Assembly: GCF_006334915.2 (NCBI RefSeq) | Contig: NZ_VDMA02000001.1 | Location: 372,001-436,000 of the forward strand | Source: Microbispora catharanthi | GTDB lineage: Bacteria > Actinomycetota > Actinomycetes > Streptosporangiales > Streptosporangiaceae | Direction: 5' to 3' | DNA: 64,000 nucleotides | In this document: positions 16,553 to 25,860 of the stretch, piece by piece | Layout: each line of letters starts with the position of its first letter | Numbering within the stretch: the stretch's first letter is position 1 | Translations under genes and position numbers: made by a program | The notes under the pieces: model-generated | Told to the model about the DNA's origin: nothing | Database searches by the model: none | Seen by the model: the letters and a program-made list of their open reading frames with translations, nothing else

Positions 16553-18510
16553 CGCGCCTCCTCGAACAGCGGGAACTCCGCGCGCACGAGGGTCCCGCAC
16601 GGTTCACGCCGGCTCACCACGCACAGGCCGCCGAGCTCCGCGGCCCGCTCCCGCATGGAGTTCAGACCGACGCCCGCGCGGTATCCGTCCGGCAGGCCGG
16701 CGCCGCCGTCGGCGATCGACAGCTCCAGGCGGCTGTTCACCGCGAGCTGGACCGACACCGGCGTTCCCGGCGCGTGGCGCGCCGCGTTGGTCAGGGCCTC
16801 GACGGCGATGCGGTAGGCCGCCACCTCCACCGCGGCGGGCAGCGACGGGAGCGCCTCGGGAACGTCGATGCTCGCCACACCCAGCCGCACCGCCTGTTCG
16901 CGTACGGCCCCGGCCAGGCCCAGCTCGTCGAGGATCGGTGGCCGCAGGTCGTAGACGAGGCGGCGGATGTCGTCGACCGCCGCCGCGGTGGCCTCGCGGA
17001 GCCTGGCCAGCAGTTCCGCGACAGACCCGTCCGGCGGCGTGGCCCGCCGTACCGTGTCGATGCCCAGCGCGATGCCGGCGAGCGTGGGGCCGAGCCCGTC
17101 GTGCAGGTCGCGGCGCAGCCGCCGCCTCTCCTCTTCGCGCGTCGTCACCAGGCGCTGCCGCGAGGACTGCAGCGCCTGGGTCAGCACCACCGCGCGGGCC
17201 GCCACGGCCACCTGCTTGGTCAGGTCCGCCAGCAGCCGCCGCTCGTCGGCCGAGAAGTCGCCGCCGCTGCGGGTCTGCAGCATCAGGTGCCCGATCGTCT
17301 CGCCGGCGAAGGGCAGCGGCAGCGCCTGCGTCTGGCCGGGAAGCGCGCGCCCGTGACGGCACAGCACCTCGCCGCCCGCCTCGATCGCGACGTACGGCAG
17401 GCGAAGGGCCTCGGCGACCGTACGGACGGCGGCCGGGAGGATGTCCTCGGGCGCCCCGGCCGCGTCCAGCCGGTCGCCGAGCCGGGCGAACGCGGCGGCC
17501 GGATCGTCCCGGAGCCCGTAGACGAGCTGGTTGATCCGGCGTTGCACCAGGTCGCGCAGCGGCAGTACGGCCAGGGCGGCCATGACCGCGGCGACCACCT
17601 GCGGTACCAGCCCGCCGAAGACCAGACCGAGCGAGACGGCCGCGACGAGGTAGACCGCGACGAGCGTCAGGCTCAGGAACCCGTACACCAACGCCCGGTT
17701 GAGCACCGCCCGGGTGTCGAACAGCCCGTGCCTGGCGATGCCGATCCACGCCGCGGCTCCGACCGCGATCGCCGCGCAGTTCTCCAGGACCGTGATGGGC
17801 GCCGTGTCTCCGGAGGTGAATCCCGCGATCACGCACGCGAGGTAGGCGGCGGGGACGACGAACGACACCCGCGCGGCGGTACGCAGGGCGGGTGCGTACG
17901 GGCCGGTGTCGCGCCGGGCGAAGCGCCACAGCGAGATGCAGGCCAGCAGGCTGAGCGGCCCGACGAGCAGGATGCTGATCACCAGCCCGTCCGCGCCCGG
18001 CACCGCGATGGGGTTGTGGAGCCCCGGCACCTCCACCGAGTCCGGTGAGAGCAGCGCCCACACCAGCAGCACGAGCAGCTCGACGGCGTAGACCAGCCCG
18101 AGCACCCGACGGCGCCGCGTGTCCAGGCGGCGGTCGGGGAAGAGCAGGATCCCGAAGGTCGCCATCACCGGGACGCTGAGCAGGGAGAACGGTGTCTGCG
18201 CCAGGTAGATCCACGATGCCGCGTCGACCCTGCCGATGTGCGCCTCGACGTCGGTGGCGGCGTTGAGCGCGGCCGCGACCGGCGCCGCCGTACCGGAGAC
18301 GAGGAAGATCCAGCCCGTGCGGCTGCGCGGTCGCGTGCGCAGGATCGCCGCGCCGACGAAGGCGACCGCCAGGTACACCACCGCGGTTACCGAGATCAGG
18401 ATCGACAGCCAGCTCAGCCGGCCGGTGCCGATCAAGGCCGCGCCGGCGGCGGCGGAGAACACGGCCAGCGTCACCGTGATCGAGACGACGGGTCTGCGCT
18501 TGGAAGCCAT
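16549..18510 (-). CDS. large membrane sensor histidine kinase with GAF domain (HisKA_3)
   Basis: About 653 residues from ATG 18510 (an in-frame ATG at 18570 would add 20). Eight or more hydrophobic helices occupy residues about 10-330. A GAF-like cytoplasmic domain follows (about 345-470, VYGLRDDPAAAFARLGDRLD to SADERRLLADLTKQ). The dimerisation/H-box RRDLHDGLGPTLAG and a HATPase domain (EALTNAARHA; ADGGAGLP; GVGLNSMRERA) complete it. The many-helix sensor lacks an extracellular domain. Coupled to the regulator downstream. It lies only six to 66 bases after the DUF4386-like gene, consistent with co-transcription. Confidence 0.88.
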   Translation of the reverse strand: MASKRRPVVSITVTLAVFSAAAGAALIGTGRLSWLSILISVTAVVYLAVAFVGAAILRTRPRSRTGWIFLVSGTAAPVAAALNAATDVEAHIGRVDAASWIYLAQTPFSLLSVPVMATFGILLFPDRRLDTRRRRVLGLVYAVELLVLLVWALLSPDSVEVPGLHNPIAVPGADGLVISILLVGPLSLLACISLWRFARRDTGPYAPALRTAARVSFVVPAAYLACVIAGFTSGDTAPITVLENCAAIAVGAAAWIGIARHGLFDTRAVLNRALVYGFLSLTLVAVYLVAAVSLGLVFGGLVPQVVAAVMAALAVLPLRDLVQRRINQLVYGLRDDPAAAFARLGDRLDAAGAPEDILPAAVRTVAEALRLPYVAIEAGGEVLCRHGRALPGQTQALPLPFAGETIGHLMLQTRSGGDFSADERRLLADLTKQVAVAARAVVLTQALQSSRQRLVTTREEERRRLRRDLHDGLGPTLAGIALGIDTVRRATPPDGSVAELLARLREATAAAVDDIRRLVYDLRPPILDELGLAGAVREQAVRLGVASIDVPEALPSLPAAVEVAAYRIAVEALTNAARHAPGTPVSVQLAVNSRLELSIADGGAGLPDGYRAGVGLNSMRERAAELGGLCVVSRREPCGTLVRAEFPLFEEAR

Positions 18511-18576
18511 CAGTGTCGATTGTGGGCCAACGGCGGGTCGCCGGGAAGTCGCCTCCTGGTCGGAGATCATGAAGGT

Positions 18577-19254
18577 CTAGGCCGGGACGGGCTCGGCTGC
18601 GGCCTTGCCCGCCGGCAGGTCCCATTGTTCGTTGGGGGTGCGCAGGATCGTGGCTGCCACGGCCACGGCGCTGACCAGCAGGAAGATGCCGGAGATCGTG
18701 TCGACGACCGGGCTGATCGCGTGCCCGACGACGTGCCCGACCGGGTAAGCGACGAACAGCGCGGCGACCCAGGGCGCGACCGCTCGGGAGCGCCACAGCC
18801 CGACGCCGAGAACGATCATGCCGATCGCGTGCCCGAGGACGAAGGCGCCCACGAGCGTGCCGTACACCGGATCGCCGTTCATCCGGGCGATCAGCGCCGC
18901 CGCGCCGGCCTGGTCGGCGAGCTGGGAGCCCTGGTAGAGCGCGATCTGTCCCGCGCCGATGCTCATGGCGCCGGCGATCCAGCCGAGCGCCGACAGCCCT
19001 CCGCCGACGAGGGCCAGGCGCGGCGCACCGCGGCGGGCCAGCCGGGCGGCGTAGATCACCCCGGGGACGATCAAGAGCACGGGAAGGAGAACCAGGTTCG
19101 ACAGCATCGCGAGAGCGGAGTGGTGCGCGTAGTCCTGGAGCTGGGCCGCGATCGGGGCGTCCTCGTCGGTGATTTCGATCGGGATGGCGATGGCCAGCGA
19201 TCCGGCGATCAGCGAGGCTGCGCCTGCGACGCGGGAGGCGGTGCGGATGTCCAT
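18577..19254 (-). CDS. DUF4386-like polytopic membrane protein
   Basis: A 225-residue membrane protein starting MDIRTASRVAGAASLIAGSL after AGGAG, with about six hydrophobic helices. An internal motif, TDEDAPIAAQLQDYAHHSAL, lies between helices 1 and 2. The layout resembles DUF4386/DUF998-type integral membrane proteins of unknown function. It is upstream of and in line with the kinase/regulator pair, so it may be an accessory sensor. Its 5' end and promoter are duplicated at 14825-15055. Confidence 0.65.
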   Translation of the reverse strand: MDIRTASRVAGAASLIAGSLAIAIPIEITDEDAPIAAQLQDYAHHSALAMLSNLVLLPVLLIVPGVIYAARLARRGAPRLALVGGGLSALGWIAGAMSIGAGQIALYQGSQLADQAGAAALIARMNGDPVYGTLVGAFVLGHAIGMIVLGVGLWRSRAVAPWVAALFVAYPVGHVVGHAISPVVDTISGIFLLVSAVAVAATILRTPNEQWDLPAGKAAAEPVPA

Positions 19255-19414
19255 GGTCTGTCTCCTGTGGACCGGACTGGTGTCGTTGCCGCTTCTCACA
19301 GTCGCCGTCCCCGATCCCGGGCAGCAGAGCCCGAGGTCCCGGCGCATCCGGGATTCCTGCCTCACACGGCAGGAACCGAGCGATTCCCGTCCGGCGCATG
19401 ACGCACCTAACAGC
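19184..19414. repeat. 231-bp direct repeat, right copy
   Basis: The partner of 14825-15055, offset 4359 bases. This copy supplies the intact start and promoter of the DUF4386-like gene. Past base 19414 the two copies diverge abruptly (CTGCAGGC versus CCGGCGGC), giving sharp repeat boundaries. Confidence 0.9.
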
Positions 19415-19536
19415 TGCAGGCCCGCAATCCCCACGTAAGCGGCGGCCCGCGGGGTGCGCTGGCCAGCGGAGATACTGCGGGTCTCGTCTGTCTTGTCCGA
19501 CCGACAGCGTAGGCGCAGCGCCGGATTCACCATGCT

Positions 19537-19662
19537 GCCTGCACGAGACCGGCTCGGCCGCCGGGCTGCTCAACGCCGTTGAGCAACTCGGCGGCACGCT
19601 CGGCATCGCCCTACTCGGCACGCTGTTTCTTCGCACCGGCGCGGCCCCACCGCCTTGTAGAC
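19537..19662 (+). pseudogene. C-terminal fragment of an MFS (DHA2) transporter
   Basis: The rightward reading HETGSAAGLLNAVEQLGGTL followed by GIALLGTLF matches a late helix region of DHA2 transporters (AGAASGLLNAVQQLGGTLG...). About 40 codons remain, with no start and no flanking helices. The fragment sits between the right repeat copy and the ECF41-type promoter of the next gene. Confidence 0.6.
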
Positions 19663-19803
19663 CGCCGCCGCGCTCTCACCAACGGCCTCGCCACCGCGTC
19701 ATGATCGGTGGACGGCTCCGAGACGCCGGCGCGGGAACCGGGACACCGAGCCCACGCCGAAAACCGTCGGCAGCACGCCCGGGTGAAATCGACCGCCTCC
19801 CCG

Positions 19804-19829
19804 GTCACCTTCGCCCCATGTGATCCGTC
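19804..19829 (+). promoter_or_regulatory. ECF41 (SigJ)-type promoter
   Basis: GTCACC at 19804-19809, exactly 16 bases, then CGTC at 19826-19829, identical in layout to the two promoters beside sigJ. It is 45 bases ahead of the ATG of the carboxymuconolactone decarboxylase-like gene, the classic ECF41 partner. The flanking bases (CCGGTCACCTT...CCCAT) are also shared with the rightward promoter at 13655. Confidence 0.75.
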
Positions 19830-19873
19830 AGAGCAGTGATCCACCATGTGAGACCCAGAAGGGAACCCCCACG

Positions 19874-20356
19874 ATGACCACCACCGAGTCGCGTCTGCCC
19901 AACCCCGCCGTGCTCGTCCCCGAACTCAAGGACATCGGCGGCGTCCTGTACCGGGCGACCGGGAACGGCACGATCCCGCAGACCACCATCAGCCTGGTAC
20001 AGCTGCGCGCCGGCCAGATCGTCGGCAGCACGTATCTGACCGTCCTGCACACCGGCAACCTCCGCAAGGCCGGCGCAACCGAGGAGAGCATCACCGCCGT
20101 GGCCTCGTGGCGGGACGCGCCCTACTTCACCGCCGCCGAACGCATCGCGCTGGAGCTGGTCGAGTCCGTGCTCACCCCGAACACGTCGGGCGAGCGCGTC
20201 CCCGACGAGCTGTACGCCCGGGCGTCCGCGCAGTACGACGACAAGGCGCTCGCCACGCTCATCATGGCCATCGGCCAGGTCTGCTTCTTCCTCCCCCTGG
20301 CCCTCATCGGCAAGCCGCTGCCGGGTGTGTCGCCGGCGGAGCAGTGGAGGCCGTAA
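19874..20356 (+). CDS. carboxymuconolactone decarboxylase/AhpD-like protein, probable SigJ target
   Basis: A 160-residue all-helical protein of the CMD/AhpD superfamily, starting MTTTESRLPNP after AAGGGA. The family core is visible (TISLVQLRAGQIVGSTYLTV, then ESITAVASWRDAPYFTAAER and ALELVE). The usual CxxC redox pair is replaced by GSTY (residues about 54-57), so peroxidase chemistry of the AhpD type is unlikely. Such CMD proteins are the commonest genomic partners of ECF41 sigma factors. The promoter at 19804-19829 supports control by the SigJ-like factor encoded 6.3 kb upstream. Confidence 0.8.
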   Translation: MTTTESRLPNPAVLVPELKDIGGVLYRATGNGTIPQTTISLVQLRAGQIVGSTYLTVLHTGNLRKAGATEESITAVASWRDAPYFTAAERIALELVESVLTPNTSGERVPDELYARASAQYDDKALATLIMAIGQVCFFLPLALIGKPLPGVSPAEQWRP

Positions 20357-20449
20357 CGCCCAAAATGCCCAGGGTGAGGACGCGGCAACCCGCACCTCGT
20401 CCAACACACCGACATCCCAAGGAGATTCGTGCCGGGCCTCCGTGCCCGG

Positions 20450-21426
<977 letters not shown>

Positions 21427-21430
<4 letters not shown>

Positions 21431-21804
21431 TCTTCTCCCATGATTCTGCGGCTGTAGAGGTCGATTTTGTGGTCGACGATCTCGAGATCGCTGCGGAGCT
21501 GCTCGATTTTGGCGATCACGTCGGCCCGGTGGGCCTCGAGCAGCTCCTTGCGGGCCACGTAGGTGTCCCGGCCCCTTCGGACGAGTTCGGCGTACCGGCG
21601 CATCGCGGCGATGGGCATGCCGCTCGCCCGCAGGCGGGTGAGCAGCGCGATCCAGTCGGCGTCCCGCTCGGTGTAGCGCCGGTGGCCGTTGTCGCCGCGC
21701 GGCGGCGGCTCCAGCATGAGGCCGGCGCGTTCGTAGTAGCGCAGCGTGTGGGCGGTGAGGCCGGTACGCTGCGCTACCTGCGCGATGGTCATGCCGTCGT
21801 CCAT
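21427..21804 (-). CDS. MerR family regulator of the aldo/keto reductase operon
   Basis: A 125-residue MerR protein. The winged helix is at residues about 5-70 ([20 protein letters not shown], then [11 protein letters not shown]), followed by an antiparallel dimerisation coil (about 80-120). There are no metal-binding cysteines, so it is of the small-molecule class (YhdM/AdhR-like). It is co-transcribed with the reductase and preceded by a MerR-type promoter, so it is probably an autoactivator responding to reactive carbonyls. Confidence 0.9.
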
Positions 21805-21811
21805 GGAGACC

Positions 21812-21842
21812 AGTCTGGGAGTTAGAGCGCGCTCTAAGTCAA
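21812..21842 (-). promoter_or_regulatory. MerR-type promoter with 19-bp spacer and 16-bp palindrome
   Basis: Leftward TTGACT (21842-21837), a 19-bp spacer, then CAGACT (21817-21812). A perfect 16-bp palindrome TTAGAGCGCGCTCTAA (21822-21837) fills the spacer. An overlong spacer with a central dyad is the signature of MerR-activated promoters. It lies eight bases ahead of the merR start. Confidence 0.85.
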
Positions 21843-21864
21843 GCCGGAGATCATCGGACGCACC

Positions 21865-23925
21865 TCATTGGGCGGTGCAGAGGGTGCCGTTCAGGGTGAA
21901 GGCGGTCGGCAAGACGTTGGGGCCGCTGTAGGCGCCGACGAACCCGATGGAGGTGCTCGCGCCGGGTGCGAGCTTACCGTTGTCCGGGGTGCTGGTGACG
22001 GTCACCGAGGTCCCGTTCTGCGTCCAGCTGGCGCTCCATCCGCTGCTGACGGTCTGCCACCCGGTGGGCCAGGTGAAGTGGAGCGTCCAGCCGTCGACGG
22101 CGGCCGTGCCGGTGTTGGCGACATCCACGGTGGCGACGAACCCGTTGCCCCAGTCGCTGGTGTCCCTCAGGCGTACCGAGCAGGAGCTCTTGTCGGGGGT
22201 GCCGGTGGTGAAGGTGAGCGGCGCGGAGGCCCAGGAGACGCGGCCGGCGGTGTCGCGGGCGATGACGTTGACCGTGTAACGGGTGCCGGGGACGAGGTTG
22301 CGGACCGTGAAGGAGGTGCCGGAGGTCTCGCCGAGCTGCTCGGTGACGGCGCCGTTCTGGCGGTGGATCTCGTACTTGGCGACGGGGCTCGCGCCGGGGG
22401 CGGCGGCGGGCCAGGAGATGGTGGCGGTCTTGTCGGTGACGTCGCTCGCGGTGGGCTGCCCGGGGGCCGCGGGGGCGCCCGTGGTGGCGGTGGCCGGGTG
22501 CAGCACCAGCGTGGTCAGCGAGTACGGCGGGAGGGTCTGGGTGGTGGCGGTGCCGCTGTGGCCGGTGCTGACCGAGGTGGCGCCGTTGGTGAGGGTCTGC
22601 ACCGTGGGTGCTTCACCGGCGGGGGTGAACCCGTCGTAGTCGATCTTCACCTGGTGTTCGCCGTCCGGGTCGCGGTTGATCAGCAGGACGGCGAGGTCGC
22701 CGTTGGAGCGGCGGGCGGCGTGCGCGGCGACCAGCGGCTCGTCGGTCGCCGCGCGGACGAACCGGTCGCCGGGGCGGGCGAACGCGCTGATCATGGAAAG
22801 CGCGTGGTAGGGGGCGAAGGGCGTGTTGAGCGGGGGTTCGCAGGTGTCGCCCGAGCAGGTTGCGCTGGACAGCATGCCGAAGTCGCCGTAGTCGGTGTGG
22901 CCGGCGACGGTGCTGATGGTGCCGGCGCCGTTGTGGACGTTCCACCAGTCGATGGTGAACACGCCCTGCTCCATGAGGCCGGCGTAGGCGTCGGCGGCGA
23001 ACAGCGCGCCGGGCTGGGTGTTCGGCGCGATCCCGCTGTTGATCTCGGTCATCGCGATGCCGATGTCGCCGGCGCGGGCGCCGGCGTGCTTGGCGATCTG
23101 CTTGCGGACCAGGTAGAGCATGTCGGGGATGTGGGCGGTCTTGGTGAGGACGTCGGCCACGTCGTTGTGCGCGGGATACCAGTGCAGGATGACGAAGTCG
23201 ATCTTCGAGGCGGCGACCGACAGGACGGTGTCGTTCCAGGTGGCCTGGTCGCCGTCGGCGACGATGCCGTCGGGCCAGTTGGCGGGGGTGGTGAGCACCG
23301 CGCCGATCTTGATGGTCGGGTCGACGGCCTTCATGGCGTCCGCGTACTGCACGAGGTTCCTGGCGTACTCGGCGGGGCTCTTGTCGGCGTGGTCGTCGGC
23401 CTCCCAGTCGGCCCCGTAGTGGCCGTTGCCGTAGTTCTCGTTGCCGATCTCCCAGTACTTCACGCCGTACTTCTTGGTGACGTTGGCGTACTCCACCCAG
23501 TCGGCGGCCTCCGCGGCGCTTCCGGTGCCGTAGTTGGCGATGACCAGAGGCTGCGCGCCGGTGCGCTGCGCCGCGCGCATGAAGGTGTCGAAGTCCGTGC
23601 CGGGGGCGACGTAGCCGCCCGGGGCGGTGTGGGTCTTCCAGTGGTAGATGTCGGCGTACGACCCGCCCGGGTAGCGCAGCATCTTGACGCCGGCGGCCTT
23701 GAGGAGGTCGGCGGTCTCGTTCGTGCCGAGATTGCTGTCCCAGATCGCATGGTTGGCGCCCACAGCGGTGTCGGACGCGGCGGCCAGGCCCGCGCGGGTG
23801 TTGACGGTGACGTTGACGGGCGCGGTGTCGGCGGTGGCGGCGGGTACGCCGGTGAGGACCTGGACGGCCACCGCTGCGCCCGTGAGGAGTGCGATGGCCG
23901 GCCTGGCGATGCGCAGGGTGCTCAT
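21865..23925 (-). CDS. secreted glycoside hydrolase with FN3 and cellulose-binding (CBM2) domains
   Basis: 686 residues. ATG at 23925 follows AAAAGGGA. The signal peptide is MSTLRIARPAIALLTGAAVA..., cleaved near PAATADT. The catalytic TIM-barrel spans residues about 40-390. The likely acid/base Glu is in WEIGNENYG (about 160) and the nucleophile Glu in AMTEINSG (about 293), the arrangement of clan GH-A enzymes such as alpha-L-arabinofuranosidases. Then come a beta-sandwich (about 390-480), an FN3 domain (about 490-575) and a C-terminal CBM2 (about 585-686) with bounding cysteines (CSVRL... and GTLC) and surface tryptophans. It acts outside the cell on plant polysaccharide. The exact GH family is uncertain. 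Confidence 0.85.
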   Translation of the reverse strand: MSTLRIARPAIALLTGAAVAVQVLTGVPAATADTAPVNVTVNTRAGLAAASDTAVGANHAIWDSNLGTNETADLLKAAGVKMLRYPGGSYADIYHWKTHTAPGGYVAPGTDFDTFMRAAQRTGAQPLVIANYGTGSAAEAADWVEYANVTKKYGVKYWEIGNENYGNGHYGADWEADDHADKSPAEYARNLVQYADAMKAVDPTIKIGAVLTTPANWPDGIVADGDQATWNDTVLSVAASKIDFVILHWYPAHNDVADVLTKTAHIPDMLYLVRKQIAKHAGARAGDIGIAMTEINSGIAPNTQPGALFAADAYAGLMEQGVFTIDWWNVHNGAGTISTVAGHTDYGDFGMLSSATCSGDTCEPPLNTPFAPYHALSMISAFARPGDRFVRAATDEPLVAAHAARRSNGDLAVLLINRDPDGEHQVKIDYDGFTPAGEAPTVQTLTNGATSVSTGHSGTATTQTLPPYSLTTLVLHPATATTGAPAAPGQPTASDVTDKTATISWPAAAPGASPVAKYEIHRQNGAVTEQLGETSGTSFTVRNLVPGTRYTVNVIARDTAGRVSWASAPLTFTTGTPDKSSCSVRLRDTSDWGNGFVATVDVANTGTAAVDGWTLHFTWPTGWQTVSSGWSASWTQNGTSVTVTSTPDNGKLAPGASTSIGFVGAYSGPNVLPTAFTLNGTLCTAQ

Positions 23926-24074
23926 TACGTCCCTTTTCTGGAGGATCTTGCCCGTGCGATCGTGATCAGGACGTCTGGAGCGGTCAAGCAGAAGCCCCCC
24001 GGTGGGGCCCTGAGCTGCGGCAGAGTTAGGCGGGTCGTGCAACTTTCACACGACATGCCGCAGTGGGCGGGCTC

Positions 24075-24472
24075 GGGTCCAGGTCGGCGCGCCACTCCTT
24101 CCGCTCCTGTTCGGCGACGTGCACGTCGCCGACCTCGACAAGGCCGCGAATCGGCAGGAGGAACGGCTCGATGAGGATCAGCTCCGTGCCCGCCTCGGCG
24201 AGGGGCGTGAGCAGGCGGTCGTAACCTGCCGCGTAGTCCTCCGCGGGGATCACGTAGCCGTCCGGGTCGTACGTGTGCCAGCCCATGTCATTGCCGCCGA
24301 CGAGGATCGACACCACATCCGGGCGCACGTCGAGCACCTGCGCCTGCCAGCGGGCTTCGAGGTCCATCACCTTGTCACCCGCGATCCCGGTGTTCAACCA
24401 GGTCACAGGCCGGTCCTGATGCCGGAAGCCCCACTCGCCCGCGATGCGCAGCGGGTAGCCGAACCCGAGACG
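24075..24472 (-). pseudogene. SGNH/GDSL hydrolase fragment (both ends missing)
   Basis: The leftward frame gives GEWGFRHQDRPVTWLNTGIA, then VSILVGGNDMGWH (block III GxND) and ELILIEPFLLP, clear SGNH-hydrolase features. The N-terminal block I (GDS with the catalytic serine) is absent, because the homology starts at the junction with the Tn3 transposase fragment near 24475. The C-terminal DxxH block is also absent. It is non-functional as a hydrolase. The loss probably came from the transposon insertion or a later deletion. Confidence 0.75.
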
Positions 24473-24488
24473 CCGGATACACGGCGTA

Positions 24489-24939
24489 GAACCGCCTGGA
24501 GAGGGCCATCCTGTCGCGGTTCACCAGGTCGGCCTCGCACCCGGCCTGCCAGGCCATGCTGGAGATCGGCCGCGCCCAGCGCACCCTGTTCGTCGCCCGC
24601 TACCTGCGCGACCGGGACCTACAGCGGGAGATCGAGGAAGGCCTGAACGTGGTCGAGGCCTGGATCCGCGCCAACGCGGTGACCTGCTACGGCAAGAGCG
24701 GAGAGATCTCCACCAACCGGCGCGAGGAGGTGGAGATGACCGCGCTGTGCCTGCGCATCCTGCAGGCCGCCCTGGTCTACGTCAACACCCTGATGCTGCA
24801 GGACGTGCTGGCCGAACCCGAGTGGGCCGGCCTGCTCACCCCGGCCGACCGGCGCGGCCTGACCCCGCTGTTCTGGCAGCACGTGCGCCCCTACGGCGAG
24901 GTCCGGCTCGACCTGAACACCCGGCTGAGCATCGGCTGA
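24489..24939 (+). pseudogene. Tn3-family transposase, C-terminal fragment
   Basis: About 150 codons of the Tn3 TnpA C-terminus: NRLERAILSRFTR, EIGRAQRTLFVARYLRDRDL, LNVVEAWIRANAVTCYGKSG and ILQAALVYVNTLMLQDVL, then TPADRRGLTPLFWQHVRPYG, ending at 24939. A one-base expansion of the C-run near 24539 puts the first 17 codons out of frame with the rest, and a TAG precedes the homology. Most of the catalytic domain is missing, so it is inactive. The serine recombinase at 25016 is probably the resolvase of the same element. Confidence 0.85.
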
Positions 24940-25015
24940 TCGTCGGTCAATCCCGAGCGCTCGCCAGGGCCTCGTACGGGTGCCATTGGCTGGTGCCCCA
25001 GGGAGGTCTCGGTGG

Positions 25016-25849
25016 TCATGGTGTGTCGCCCACATGCCTCCGAGCGTCCTCCTCGCGCCACTGACGGCCGATCTCCGTGAGCTGCTCGCTGGCACGCCGA
25101 GACATCCCGTCGCTGATCTGTGCCATCTCCTGTCGGATGCGCCGCGCGCCGTTGTCATCGTCGGCGGCGAGCGGGGTGTCGTGGGCGGCCTGTAGGTGCG
25201 CTGTTTGCAGGAGGTCGGCCTTGCCCAGGGCCTCGCTAGGCGGTGGACGGCCGATCTTCAACGTGCGGGCGGCCTCGGTGACGGTGACGCCGTCTGCAAC
25301 CAAGCGGCGCAGCGTAGCCAGCTCGGCCGGGCCGACGGCTCGGGGGCGGCCGGTCTTCTTCTTGTCCGGCAGCATGGCGCCGGTGGCCTCGCGGCGCTTG
25401 GCGGCGGCGATGCCCTCGGCCTGGCGCTCGGCACGCAGCTCCAGCTCGTACTCGGCGGCCGCGGCCAGCACCGCGAACATGAACCGGCCCTCCTTGGTGC
25501 CCAGATCGAAGTTCTCCGTCAGCGACACCACGGTGATGCCCCGGTCGCGTAGCTCGTTGACCGTGGTCAGCACGTGCCCCGCCGAGCGGCCCCACCGGTC
25601 AGACTTCCAGAACTTCAGCGTGTCGCCCGCCTTGGGCAGCGCCGGGAGCGCCTCCCACTCCGGCCGCGCGACCCCGCGCCTGCCCGACTCCTTCTCCATG
25701 ACCAGCTCGTCATAGCCGCTGGCCGCCAGGGCGTCGAGCTGGAGTTGCGGGTTCTGATCACGCGTCGAGACACGCGCGTACGCCCAAACGGGGCCGCCTC
25801 CGGCAGTGTCCAGAAACCTATATCCAGAAACTAAGGTGCTCAGCCCCAC
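25016..25849 (-). CDS. serine recombinase (resolvase/invertase family)
   Basis: About 277 residues from GTG 25849 (start uncertain; the frame is open to 25936). The resolvase catalytic domain begins VWAYARVSTRDQNPQLQLDA with the nucleophilic serine in RVST. It continues with LKFWKSDRWGRS (conserved D-R-x-x-R region) and ERQAEGIAAAKR on the E helix. A Hin-like helix-turn-helix (LRRLVADGVTVTEAARTLKI) follows at about residues 185-205. The last 70 residues are a non-standard tail with charged helices. It is probably the resolvase of the adjacent degraded Tn3-type element. Direct repeats resembling a recombination site lie at its 5' end. Confidence 0.8.
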   Translation of the reverse strand: MGLSTLVSGYRFLDTAGGGPVWAYARVSTRDQNPQLQLDALAASGYDELVMEKESGRRGVARPEWEALPALPKAGDTLKFWKSDRWGRSAGHVLTTVNELRDRGITVVSLTENFDLGTKEGRFMFAVLAAAAEYELELRAERQAEGIAAAKRREATGAMLPDKKKTGRPRAVGPAELATLRRLVADGVTVTEAARTLKIGRPPPSEALGKADLLQTAHLQAAHDTPLAADDDNGARRIRQEMAQISDGMSRRASEQLTEIGRQWREEDARRHVGDTP

Positions 25850-25860
25850 AGTTCTGGAAC
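25810..25860. repeat. possible res-like site: CCAGAAAC direct repeats and an inverted copy
   Basis: CCAGAAAC occurs at 25810-25817 and 25824-25831, six bases apart, with a related inverted GTTCTGGA about 20 bases further on (near 25850-25857). The cluster sits at the start of the serine recombinase gene, where Tn3-type resolvases keep their res site. AT-rich spacing (TATAT) between the repeats would suit a crossover point. Function is inferred from position. Confidence 0.4.

Noticed and set aside
16604-19636. A 1010-residue minus-strand open frame across the kinase and DUF4386-like genes
   Set aside because: Same-strand alternate frame of the real kinase and membrane protein; composition is Arg/Gly/Ala-rich with no domain signature.
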